Below are positions 25,145-33,671 of a stretch of DNA of 53,684 nucleotides, one piece after another (position 1 is the stretch's first letter; each line of letters opens with the position of its first letter). The notes beneath the pieces were generated by a model. It made no database searches and was not told where the DNA came from. It worked only from the letters and a program-made list of their open reading frames with translations. The position numbers were made by a program, and so were the translations under genes. Origin of the DNA: Asanoa iriomotensis (GTDB lineage Bacteria; Actinomycetota; Actinomycetes; Mycobacteriales; Micromonosporaceae); contig NZ_BONC01000055.1 in the NCBI RefSeq assembly GCF_016862515.1, positions 1 through 53,684 of the forward strand. Reading direction: 5' to 3'.

Positions 25145-26008
25145 GTGGCACGCGTCGTGTTGGTTCACGGGATCGGGCAGCAATACTCGGGGCCGGAGTC
25201 GATGCTCGCCGCGTGGCTGCCGCCGCTGCAGGATGGGTTGACGCTTGCCCAGGCCGCGGGCCTGGTCCAACGCGAGGACGTCGCCGCCGCGTTCTATGGT
25301 GACCTGTTTCGCCCGCCGGGTCGGCCGCTGTCGGGTGTCGCCCCGCCGCCCTACACCGCCGCCGACGTGACCGCCGACGAGGCCGCACTGCTCATGCTGT
25401 GGTGGGCGGCGGCCGCCGAGGGCGACCCGGCGGTGGTGCCGCCGGCGGCGCGGACCCTCGGCCGCACACCAGCGTCGGTGCAGGCGGCCCTGCGGGCGCT
25501 GAGCGGTTCGCGGTTCTTCGCCGGGCTGTCCACGCGGATGATGATCGCCGACCTGAAGCAGGTGAGTCGCTACTTCGGCGACGACGGCGTGCGTGAGCAG
25601 GTCGGCCAGCGGCTGCGGGCCGTGATCGGACCCGACACCGCGGTCGTGGTGGCGCACTCGCTGGGGTCGGTGGCCGCTTACGAGACGCTGTGTGCCCTGG
25701 CCGGCCACCCGGTGCGCGTCCTGGTCACGCTCGGTTCCCCGCTCGGCATCGCGAATGTGATCTTCGAGCGGCTCAGGCCCGCGCCAGACGGCGGGCTCGG
25801 TCGATGGCCCGGCGCCGGCGACCTCGCGTGGCACAACATCGCCGACGCCGGCGACGTGGTGGCTCTGGTCAAGGACCTGCGCGGGCCGTTCGGTCCGGCG
25901 GTGCGCTGCCACATTATCCACAATGGATCGAGCGCGCACGCGGTCGCCCGCTACCTGAATGCCGCCGAGACCGGTGCCGCGGTGGCCGCGGGCGTCCGGG
26001 CCGGATAG
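25145..26008 (+). CDS. Alpha/beta-hydrolase (lipase/esterase-like), first gene of a conflict-system operon
   Basis: 287 residues. It begins MARVVLVHGIGQQYSGPESM (HG oxyanion motif) and has a nucleophile elbow AHSLGSV with Ser172. Asp234 or Asp237 in ADAGDVVALV and His265 in SSAHAV complete a plausible catalytic triad. There is no signal peptide, so it should act in the cytosol or at the inner membrane face. It starts a tight four-gene operon; the next gene begins eight bases later. In that setting a membrane-lipid-attacking effector is an attractive inference, but a regulatory esterase is possible. The GTG has an AGGGAGG site upstream. Confidence 0.82.
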   Translation: MARVVLVHGIGQQYSGPESMLAAWLPPLQDGLTLAQAAGLVQREDVAAAFYGDLFRPPGRPLSGVAPPPYTAADVTADEAALLMLWWAAAAEGDPAVVPPAARTLGRTPASVQAALRALSGSRFFAGLSTRMMIADLKQVSRYFGDDGVREQVGQRLRAVIGPDTAVVVAHSLGSVAAYETLCALAGHPVRVLVTLGSPLGIANVIFERLRPAPDGGLGRWPGAGDLAWHNIADAGDVVALVKDLRGPFGPAVRCHIIHNGSSAHAVARYLNAAETGAAVAAGVRAG

Positions 26009-26015
26009 GAGGGTC

Positions 26016-29000
26016 GTGGGCGACTCGGACGGTGGTGGCCGCCGCTACCTGATCGCGACGGCGGTGACCCGTTTCCCGCACGCGCCGGACCTCGACCGGC
26101 CGGAGCTGGTCGAGTCGCGCAACCAGGTGGTGGACCTGTTCACCGGCCGGTTGGGCTACACGCACGTCGCCGACCTCGGGCTCGACCCCACCAAGGACCA
26201 GCTCCGCGTACGCCTCAACGAGTTCTGCCGCTCGCCCGAACGCACCGAGGACGACCTCGTCGCCGTCTACCTGGCCACCCACGGCGAGGTGCTCGACGAG
26301 GCCGGTTTCGAGCACGTGCTCATGCTCTCGGACACCGACCCCGACAACCCGGTCACGGCGCTGCCGACCGTCGACGTCGCGCGCGCGATGCTGCTCGGCA
26401 CCCGCGTGCGCCGCGTGCTGCTCATGCTGGACACCTGCTACTCGGGCCAGGGCGGGCACGACCTCACCGCCGCCGCGGTGCAGCGGTTCGCGCAGCGGTG
26501 GGGGTCGATACCCAACGCCGGCTTCGTCGTGCTGGCCTCGGCCCGGCCCAACGAGGCCGCCGCGCCCAACGCGTTCCCGGCGCTGTTGCGCAACGCCGTC
26601 ACGGCGGAGGCGACGGCCGGCGTGTCTCCCGCGGCGCTCGACATGGGCGCGCTCGTGCAGAGCATGAACGTGGACCCGGCGCGGCCGCCGCACCAGCGGG
26701 TGAGCTGGAACAGCGTCGGGCTCTCGGGTGCCGTTCCCGCGTTCTTCCCGAACCCCAACCGCGGTCAGGCGGACGACGCGCGGGCCAACGACGTGGACCG
26801 GCACGTCGCCCAGGTCGTCGAGTGGCAGGACCGGGCGGCGCGCAGCGAGCGTGACTACCAGGAGCGGTTCCTGGCCCGCACCCGGGCGAGCCAGGGCGAC
26901 GGCTGGTGGTTCACCGGCCGGCACGCGGCGCTCACGGACCTGACGACCTGGTTGACGACCGCGTCCGGGCCCAGGGCGATGGTGGTGACCGGCGGCCCCG
27001 GCTCGGGCAAGACCGCCGTGCTCGGCCTGCTCGCCGCGCTGTCCAACGCGGAGCGCCGCCCGACCGTCCCGGTCGACAGCCTGCGCCTGCCGGCCACTGC
27101 CGTGCCACCGGTCGGTGCCATCGACGCCGCCGTCTACGCGGGCGGCCTGGCGGTCGACGAGGTGCTGGCCACCATCTCCGCCGCCCTCGAGGTGGACGCC
27201 GGCACTGTGGGCACGTTCCTGGCACGGCTGCCGGACCGCGAGCGCCCGCACGTCCTGCTGGTCGACGCGCTCGAGGAGGCGATCGACCCGCACGGGCTGA
27301 TCACGAAGTTGTTGCGGCCGCTGGTCGAGAAGGGCGCCGGGAAGGTCCGGCTGCTGCTGGGCACCCGGCCGCACCTGCTCGGCCTGATCCCGGGTGCGGA
27401 ACACGTCGATCTCGACCGGGACTACGCCGATCCGTCCGCGATCCACGAGTACACGGTGCGGGCGCTGCTGCGGTCGGCGCCGGACAGCCCGTACCCGGGC
27501 GCCGGAGCCAAGGTGGTCCGCGCGATCGCGGACGCCGTCGTCTCGGCCGCCGGCAACTCGTTCCTGGTCGCCGGCATCACGAGCCGGATCCTGGCCACGA
27601 GCGAGAAAGTCCCCGATCCGGACGACGTGGCCTGGCGGTCGAGCCTGCCGAAGCTGCCGGGCGACGCGATGGCGCGCGACCTCGCCCGGCTCGGCGAGCA
27701 TGCGGCGCGGGCGCGGGACCTGCTGTTGCCGCTGGCGTTCGCGCAGGGGCAGGGACTGCCGTGGGAGGACGTCTGGGCACCGCTGGCGTCCCGGCTCAGT
27801 GGCCGCCGCTACACCGACGAGGACCTGCTGTGGCTGCGCCGGGCCGCCTGGTCATACGTCGCCGAGACCGAGGAGCGCGGGCGCTCGGTCTACCGGCTCT
27901 ACCACGTGGCGATGGCGGAGTACCTCCGCGAAGGCGCCGACCCGGCGGCCAGCCACCGCGCGTTCGTCGACGTGCTGACCGCCCAGGCGCCGCGGACGCC
28001 GGACTTCGCGCTGGACTGGGCGCACGCGCACCCGTACACCTTGCGCAATCTCGCCACCCACGCCGCCGCCGCGGGTGTGGTCGACGACCTGGCCGGCGAC
28101 CGCGAGTTCCTCGTGCACGCCGCCGCCGACACGTTGATCCCGGCGCTGCGGAGGGTGACCGAGCGCGATGCCAAGGTGTGGGCCCGGGTCTACCAGACGT
28201 CCGCACACCTGCACCGGGACGTGGCGACGCAGCGCCGGCGGCAGCTCCTGGCGGTCGACGCGGTGCGGCTCCGGGCGGCCGACCCACCGCGGGTCGCGGA
28301 GTCCGTGGCCGACCTCGTGCCGCGCTGGGCGACGAACGGGCTGACCTCGGCCGCGCTCCACGGCGTCCTGGCCCGCGCCAACTCGGCACTCAACGCCGTC
28401 GCCTGCGCCGAGGTCGACGGCAGGCCGGTCGTGGTGGTCGCGGACGGCCACCTATTGACCGTCTTCGACCTCGCGGCCGAGGTTCCGCTCAGGCGGCTGA
28501 AAGCACGGCACGGCGAGGTGGCGTCGGTCTCCTGCGCTGTGGTCGAGGGACGCCCGGTCGCGTTCAGCACACACGCGTACGGCGACGTGGTGATGTGGGA
28601 CCTGCGCACCGGAGACGAGATCATCGAGCTGCGGGGCCACTGGGACCGGGTCTGGTCGGCTGCCTGCACGGAGATCGACGGCCGGCCCGTCGTGGTGACG
28701 GGCAGCGCCGATCGCACTGTGCGGGTCTGGGACGTGTCGACCCGTGCGGAGGCGCCCGCCGAGCGATGCATCGGGATCCTGCATGGCCACACCCGGTCGG
28801 TGCGTTCGGTCGCGTGCACGACCATCGACCGTCGGGCCGTCGCGGTGACCGTGGGCTGGGACGGCACCGGCCTGGTCTGGCTGCTCGACCGGCACGAGGC
28901 CGCGATCGGGCGGCTGAGCGGACACATCGGCCGGGTGACGGCGGTGGCCTGCACGGTGATCGACGGTCAGGCGGTCGCCGTCACCGGCGGCCGAGACCGC

Positions 29001-31163
29001 ACGGTGCGGCTGTGGACCCTCGCCCGGCAGGACGACGGTGAGCTGAGCACACCGTGGGGGCGGGTGCTCGCGGGTCACACCCATCGCGTCTGGGCGGTCG
29101 CCACGACCGAGATCGACGGCCGGCCGGTCGCTGTCACCGGCGGCACCGACCGGACCGTGCGGCTGTGGGATCTCCGCGACGGCACGCATCTGAGCACGTT
29201 GACCGGTCACACCGGGCGGGTCACGACGGTGGCCACGACCAAGCTGGACCACCGGCCGGTCGCGGTCACCGGCAACACGGACCGCACGGTACGCGTGTGG
29301 GACCTCTCGACGATCGACACGAACACGTCCGGAGCGAAGCTGTGGGCGGTCGCCGGTGGCGAGTTGGAGGGTCGCGCCATCGCTGTGACCGGCGATGTCG
29401 ACGGATCGGTCGCGGTCTGGGATGTGTCCACCGGTGCACGTGTCAGAACCTTGGGCGCACAGAGCGACCGGGTCACGGGGGTGGCCTGCGTCGACGTCGG
29501 CGGCCGCCCGACAGCGGTGTCGGTGGGCAGCGGCGGGGAGATCGTGGTCTGGGACCTGACGTCCGGAGAGTCCGTCAGAAGACTGCGCCACTACTCGGTG
29601 TCCGTGTGGTCGGTCGCCTGCGGCATGGTCGGCAAACGCCCGGACGCTGTTTTCGGGGACGGTATGGGCAGGGTGTTCCGGATCGACCTGGCGACCGGCA
29701 AGATCCACTTCGTCGGGAGTCATGAACGGGCCGTCTGGGCGGTCACCTGCAACACCCTGGCGGGCAACGACATCGCGGTGTCCATCGGCGACGACGGCGA
29801 CCTGCGGATCTGGGACCTCGGCCGGTCCCGTCTCGTGCGGTCCTTCCCGGTGGCGCGCCACCGGGTCTGGGACGTCCGGTGCACGTCGGTGGACGGTGCG
29901 AAGGTCGCGGTGCTGGCCTCCGCCGACGGGGTCGTGCGGGTGTACGACCTGGTGGACCGCGGGTTGACCCGCGAACTGCACGGGCACACCGACTCGGTGC
30001 AGGGGATCGCGGCCGGATATGTGGACGGACGTCCGATGGCCGCGTCCGCGAGCCTCGACGGTACGGTCCGGCTCTGGGACCTGTCGGCCGGGCGCTGCGC
30101 CGCCGTCCTCTCCGGGCACAGGGACAAGGTGTGGGCGGTCGACCTCGTCAGGTCCGACGGTGAGATCCGGATCGTGTCGGCCGGCGACGACCGGCGGCTG
30201 CGGATCCACGACCCCCTAGCCGGGCCGAGCACGGCACACCACAACGACGTCACGGCCGTCGCCTGCGTGCCCGCCGCGGGCCGGACGGTGGCGATCACCA
30301 GCGCGGCCGATCGCACGCTGCGGTTCTGGGACGCGGACACCGGGCACAGCCTCGCCACCGCGGTGCCGCGCACCACGGCGGCGACGGGGATCGTCACCGC
30401 CGACGTGGCGGGCCGCGCCATCGCGGTGGTCGCCGGTCCCGACGGGCTCGAGGCCTGGGACCTGGCGCTCCTGCGCCCGCTGCGGCGCACCGCGCTGCGC
30501 CCGGAACACGGCCGCCGCCAGGGCGGCACGATCGCGGTCGCGGCCGTCGTCCACGACGGCGATCCGGTCGCGGTCGCGACGACCGGTGACGACACCTTGC
30601 GGATCTGGAATCTGCGCACCTGGCAGACGTCGATGGTCGCCGAGGCCGGCGGCCACGTCCTGACCGCGGTGGGCGGAATGCCGACCGCGGCGGGCCTGGC
30701 CGTCGTCAGCGGCGGCACGGACGGCACGGTCCGGCGCCGCATCCTCACCGGCGAGCCAGCACGTGCCTCGACCCTCACCACGCTCGCGCGGCACGGATCC
30801 CGGGTCACGGCCGTGGCGTGCGCGCTCGTCGACGGGCGCCCGTTCGTAGCGTCCGTCGACACCGGATCGACGATCCACGTGCACGACATCGCCACCGGCG
30901 ACACGGTCGCCACCCGTATGGCGTCGCACGGCCGCGTGAACGCCATGGCCTGGGCGACCGCTGGCGGCCGTCCGGCACTGACGCTCGGCGACGACGACGG
31001 CATCGTCGCCCTGTGCGACCCGTTCTCGCTGACCGCGCTGACCACCTACCAGTTGCCCGGCGCGGTCCGCGCGGTCGCACCCGGCCCGGCCGGCGGGCTG
31101 CTGGTCGGCGTGGGCCACGAACTGGTCCTGCTGCGACCCTCCACACCGTCCTCCAGCGGCTAG
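26016..31163 (+). CDS. Caspase-like peptidase / STAND NTPase / WD40 repeat protein
   Basis: 1715 residues from GTG 26016, preceded by AGGAGG. Residues 10-230 are a caspase-like (C14) domain: His89 in YLATHGE and Cys141 in LDTCYSGQGG form the dyad. A STAND-type NTPase follows, with Walker A GGPGSGKT (326-333) and Walker B HVLLVDALEEA. A helical region (about 480-780) comes next. From about 789 to the end are roughly 20-21 WD40-like blades with an unusual repeat core DGRPVAVTGGxDxTVRLWDL, enough for three seven-bladed propellers. Reading: the propellers sense, the NTPase oligomerises, the protease acts. Second gene of the operon; the CHAT gene starts nine bases after the stop. Confidence 0.92.
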   Translation: MGDSDGGGRRYLIATAVTRFPHAPDLDRPELVESRNQVVDLFTGRLGYTHVADLGLDPTKDQLRVRLNEFCRSPERTEDDLVAVYLATHGEVLDEAGFEHVLMLSDTDPDNPVTALPTVDVARAMLLGTRVRRVLLMLDTCYSGQGGHDLTAAAVQRFAQRWGSIPNAGFVVLASARPNEAAAPNAFPALLRNAVTAEATAGVSPAALDMGALVQSMNVDPARPPHQRVSWNSVGLSGAVPAFFPNPNRGQADDARANDVDRHVAQVVEWQDRAARSERDYQERFLARTRASQGDGWWFTGRHAALTDLTTWLTTASGPRAMVVTGGPGSGKTAVLGLLAALSNAERRPTVPVDSLRLPATAVPPVGAIDAAVYAGGLAVDEVLATISAALEVDAGTVGTFLARLPDRERPHVLLVDALEEAIDPHGLITKLLRPLVEKGAGKVRLLLGTRPHLLGLIPGAEHVDLDRDYADPSAIHEYTVRALLRSAPDSPYPGAGAKVVRAIADAVVSAAGNSFLVAGITSRILATSEKVPDPDDVAWRSSLPKLPGDAMARDLARLGEHAARARDLLLPLAFAQGQGLPWEDVWAPLASRLSGRRYTDEDLLWLRRAAWSYVAETEERGRSVYRLYHVAMAEYLREGADPAASHRAFVDVLTAQAPRTPDFALDWAHAHPYTLRNLATHAAAAGVVDDLAGDREFLVHAAADTLIPALRRVTERDAKVWARVYQTSAHLHRDVATQRRRQLLAVDAVRLRAADPPRVAESVADLVPRWATNGLTSAALHGVLARANSALNAVACAEVDGRPVVVVADGHLLTVFDLAAEVPLRRLKARHGEVASVSCAVVEGRPVAFSTHAYGDVVMWDLRTGDEIIELRGHWDRVWSAACTEIDGRPVVVTGSADRTVRVWDVSTRAEAPAERCIGILHGHTRSVRSVACTTIDRRAVAVTVGWDGTGLVWLLDRHEAAIGRLSGHIGRVTAVACTVIDGQAVAVTGGRDRTVRLWTLARQDDGELSTPWGRVLAGHTHRVWAVATTEIDGRPVAVTGGTDRTVRLWDLRDGTHLSTLTGHTGRVTTVATTKLDHRPVAVTGNTDRTVRVWDLSTIDTNTSGAKLWAVAGGELEGRAIAVTGDVDGSVAVWDVSTGARVRTLGAQSDRVTGVACVDVGGRPTAVSVGSGGEIVVWDLTSGESVRRLRHYSVSVWSVACGMVGKRPDAVFGDGMGRVFRIDLATGKIHFVGSHERAVWAVTCNTLAGNDIAVSIGDDGDLRIWDLGRSRLVRSFPVARHRVWDVRCTSVDGAKVAVLASADGVVRVYDLVDRGLTRELHGHTDSVQGIAAGYVDGRPMAASASLDGTVRLWDLSAGRCAAVLSGHRDKVWAVDLVRSDGEIRIVSAGDDRRLRIHDPLAGPSTAHHNDVTAVACVPAAGRTVAITSAADRTLRFWDADTGHSLATAVPRTTAATGIVTADVAGRAIAVVAGPDGLEAWDLALLRPLRRTALRPEHGRRQGGTIAVAAVVHDGDPVAVATTGDDTLRIWNLRTWQTSMVAEAGGHVLTAVGGMPTAAGLAVVSGGTDGTVRRRILTGEPARASTLTTLARHGSRVTAVACALVDGRPFVASVDTGSTIHVHDIATGDTVATRMASHGRVNAMAWATAGGRPALTLGDDDGIVALCDPFSLTALTTYQLPGAVRAVAPGPAGGLLVGVGHELVLLRPSTPSSSG

Positions 31164-31172
31164 CCTGGACCG

Positions 31173-33152
31173 ATGTCCGACGCCTTTCAGGTCCCGTTGA
31201 TCGTCGCGGCTGACGCCGACAAGCCGCGGCTGGCCGGGATGATCGGCGATCTGCGGGCCGAGTTGCTCGCCTCCGACATCGACGCGACGACCATCCGCCT
31301 CATGGTGCCGCCGCCGGCGCAGCGGTCCGGCCCGGCGGCAGCGGTCGCCGGGCTGGCGCTTGCGATCAAACCTTCCGCGGCGGGCATCCGCCTCCTGGTG
31401 CGGGTGATCGCCTCCTGGCTGCGACGCCAGCCCACCGACGTCACGATCGAGATCGACGGGCGGAGATTCTCCGGACACCTGACGGGTGGGGACCACGAAG
31501 CGCTGGTCGAGGCCTACCTGGCCCGCATCGCGCCGAGGGAGAGCAGCCGCCCGGTCGTCCCCGTGGACGCGGAGCCCGTGGGCGCGTTGCCTTTGCATCC
31601 GCCCGACGACTGGGGCACACCGCCGCTGGATCTGAGTCCGGGTCGGTACTGGCCCGCCACGGTCACACAGCAGAGCACGCCGCCGCAGTCGTCCGGTGGT
31701 TCGGCGAAGCGGCTGCTGACCGGGAGCATTCCCGCACGGGCGCCGCTCGGCGACGAGATCAGTCTCATCGTGCGGGTCGTGCTGGAGGACTCCCCGAACC
31801 TGGGACCGTTCGCCAGCGCGCTCGCCGCGTTCGACGTACCCCCGGGTGGTGCGGAGCTGACCGTCGTTCTGGAATCGCGGGCCGGGCTCGCGCCCGTCGG
31901 GCCCGTGCAACAGCGGCTCCTGGTGCCGCCGGTGGGTGACTCGGCGCCCGTCCGGTTCGCGCTCCGGTCGACCGACGTCGGGCTGCACCCGCTCACCGTC
32001 ACGGCCTGGGCCGGCGGCACCTACGTCGGTGCGCTCGAGCTCCAGGTGTCGATCGGTCGCGACACGGCGGTCGTCGACAGCGGCGCCCACGCCGCGGACC
32101 TGCCCGCACTGTCCGGCCGCCAGGGTGAGGCGACCCTGCAGGTCCTGGTCAACAACGGCCAGTACATGTTCCAACTGCTGGCCGGCGACGACCTCTTCGA
32201 CACCGTCCCCGGTGACAAGCTCACCGAGGACCCGGCCGCCGCGGTGCAGCGGGCCCGCGACGCCCTGGGCCGGATCGCGCGTGGTGCGCGGGCCAGCGGC
32301 TACACGGCCCCGAACGCGGTCTCGCTGATGCGCAACCTGGGCGTCGGCCTGTGGGACGCGATGATCCCGCGTGAGCTGCAGGAGCAGTTCTGGTCGATCC
32401 GGGACCGGATCACCATGTTCACCATCGCGTCCACGATGGACGCCGTGCCCTGGGAGATGGTCTACCCGAAGTCCGCGACCCACGACTACGGGTTCCTGGT
32501 GGAGCAGTTCCCTGTGCTCCGGCGGATGCACCGGCACCGGTCGCCGCACATCGGCCTCACCGACGCCCGCTTCGTCGTGCCACCGGGTGCGCCCTCGAAC
32601 GCGGACGTCGAGGTCGAGCGGATCCGGAGCGTGCTCGGCGTGCCCGAAGACGGCCGGACCATCGTCGACCTCGAGCAGCTCCTCGGGCTGATCGAGTCCG
32701 GCGACGCGGGTCTGCTGCACTTCGCGTGTCACAACGCGTTCGACGCGGCGGCGGGCTCCGCGATCGGGATGAACGGCGGGGCCTTCGTACCCGACCTGCT
32801 CAACACCGCTGTCGTGGCGGAGGCTCTGCGTGAACGTGCACCGCTGGTCTTCCTCAACGCCTGCACGAGCGCCGCCGACGTGCCGCGCTACACCGACATG
32901 ATGGGGTTCGCGAGCCAGTTCATGAAGGCCGGCGCCGGTGCGTTCGTCGGCACGCTGTGGGACGTGCGCAGCGAGCCGGCGGGGCGGTTCGCCGAGGACT
33001 TCTACGCCCGCCTGCGGACCGTGCCGCTGGGTGAGGCGGCCTTCGCCGCGCGGAAGTCCCTGCGGGAGTCGGACAGCGCCGACCCCACGTGGCTGGCGTA
33101 CACCATCTTCGGCGACCCCGCCGCCATGTCCCGATCCGGAGGAACGCCATGA
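31173..33152 (+). CDS. EACC1-like / CHAT protease fusion
   Basis: 659 residues. Residues 1-118 resemble the effector-associated constant component EACC1: MVPPPAQ, then a Gly/Ala hydrophobic stretch and SWLRRQPTDVTIEIDGR. A linker and a beta-sandwich-like region (about 185-290, SLIVRVVLEDSPNLGPF) follow. The C-terminal 300 residues are a CHAT clan CD protease, with His520 in HFACHN, Cys564 in FLNACTSA and the AGAGAFVGTLWDV segment after it. EACC1 is a recurrent adaptor in the NTP-dependent conflict systems described by the Aravind group. The stop overlaps the next start (ATGA), so the proteins are translationally coupled. The target protein of the protease is unknown. Confidence 0.88.
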   Translation: MSDAFQVPLIVAADADKPRLAGMIGDLRAELLASDIDATTIRLMVPPPAQRSGPAAAVAGLALAIKPSAAGIRLLVRVIASWLRRQPTDVTIEIDGRRFSGHLTGGDHEALVEAYLARIAPRESSRPVVPVDAEPVGALPLHPPDDWGTPPLDLSPGRYWPATVTQQSTPPQSSGGSAKRLLTGSIPARAPLGDEISLIVRVVLEDSPNLGPFASALAAFDVPPGGAELTVVLESRAGLAPVGPVQQRLLVPPVGDSAPVRFALRSTDVGLHPLTVTAWAGGTYVGALELQVSIGRDTAVVDSGAHAADLPALSGRQGEATLQVLVNNGQYMFQLLAGDDLFDTVPGDKLTEDPAAAVQRARDALGRIARGARASGYTAPNAVSLMRNLGVGLWDAMIPRELQEQFWSIRDRITMFTIASTMDAVPWEMVYPKSATHDYGFLVEQFPVLRRMHRHRSPHIGLTDARFVVPPGAPSNADVEVERIRSVLGVPEDGRTIVDLEQLLGLIESGDAGLLHFACHNAFDAAAGSAIGMNGGAFVPDLLNTAVVAEALRERAPLVFLNACTSAADVPRYTDMMGFASQFMKAGAGAFVGTLWDVRSEPAGRFAEDFYARLRTVPLGEAAFAARKSLRESDSADPTWLAYTIFGDPAAMSRSGGTP

Positions 33153-33652
33153 AGCCCTTCCAAGGAACCGTCCCTGCCGAAGAGCTTGTGACCGAGATTC
33201 AGAACGCTGTCAAGACCGCCAACGTCAGCGGTAGTACCTCGCGGGACCTGGTGGTCCGGTCGGCCCAGCTCACCCTCAACGTCGTCGCGGCCAGCAGCGG
33301 GGGCGGGAAGATCGACTTCCGCGTGCCGGTCATCGGGCTGAAGCTGAGCCTCGGTGCCAAGGTGGCCCGCACGGACACGCACACCATCACGGTCACCCTC
33401 GTCCCGCCGGAGCCGGACGAGCACGAGGTGCGCACCGGCGAGGTCTCCCGCGTGCTCGTCGAGGCCATCGAGACCATCCGCCGGATCATCGGCGCGGCCG
33501 CCGACGGTCCCGAGCGGATGGTCATGGACAGCAGCTCGGTCGAGTTGACGTTCGCGGTGACCGAGGAGGGCACGATCTCCCTCGGCGTCGACGGCGAGCT
33601 GCGCGACGAGCTGACCCACACGGTCAAGCTGGAGTTCGGCCCGGCCCGGTAG
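33149..33652 (+). CDS. Tandem trypco2-like domain protein
   Basis: 167 residues in two related halves. Each starts with an amphipathic helix (AEELVTEIQNAVKTA; VLVEAIETIRRIIGAA) followed by a beta meander. The first half contains LVVRSAQLTLNVV and GLKLSLGAKVARTDTHTIT; the second contains VELTFAVTEEGTISLGV and ELTHTVKLEFGPAR. This pattern matches trypco2 (trypsin co-occurring domain 2), a small constant component of actinobacterial conflict systems. Duplication in one polypeptide is noteworthy. It has no signal or catalytic residues and probably is an adaptor. It ends the operon, 20 bp from the convergent GH2 stop. Confidence 0.78.
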   Translation: MKPFQGTVPAEELVTEIQNAVKTANVSGSTSRDLVVRSAQLTLNVVAASSGGGKIDFRVPVIGLKLSLGAKVARTDTHTITVTLVPPEPDEHEVRTGEVSRVLVEAIETIRRIIGAAADGPERMVMDSSSVELTFAVTEEGTISLGVDGELRDELTHTVKLEFGPAR

Positions 33653-33671
33653 GTGGTGCGGCGCCGCCGAA

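Noticed and set aside
28500-31000. Regular short repeats resembling a CRISPR or minisatellite array
   Set aside because: They are codon-phased, diverged and encode WD40 blades with no constant spacers.
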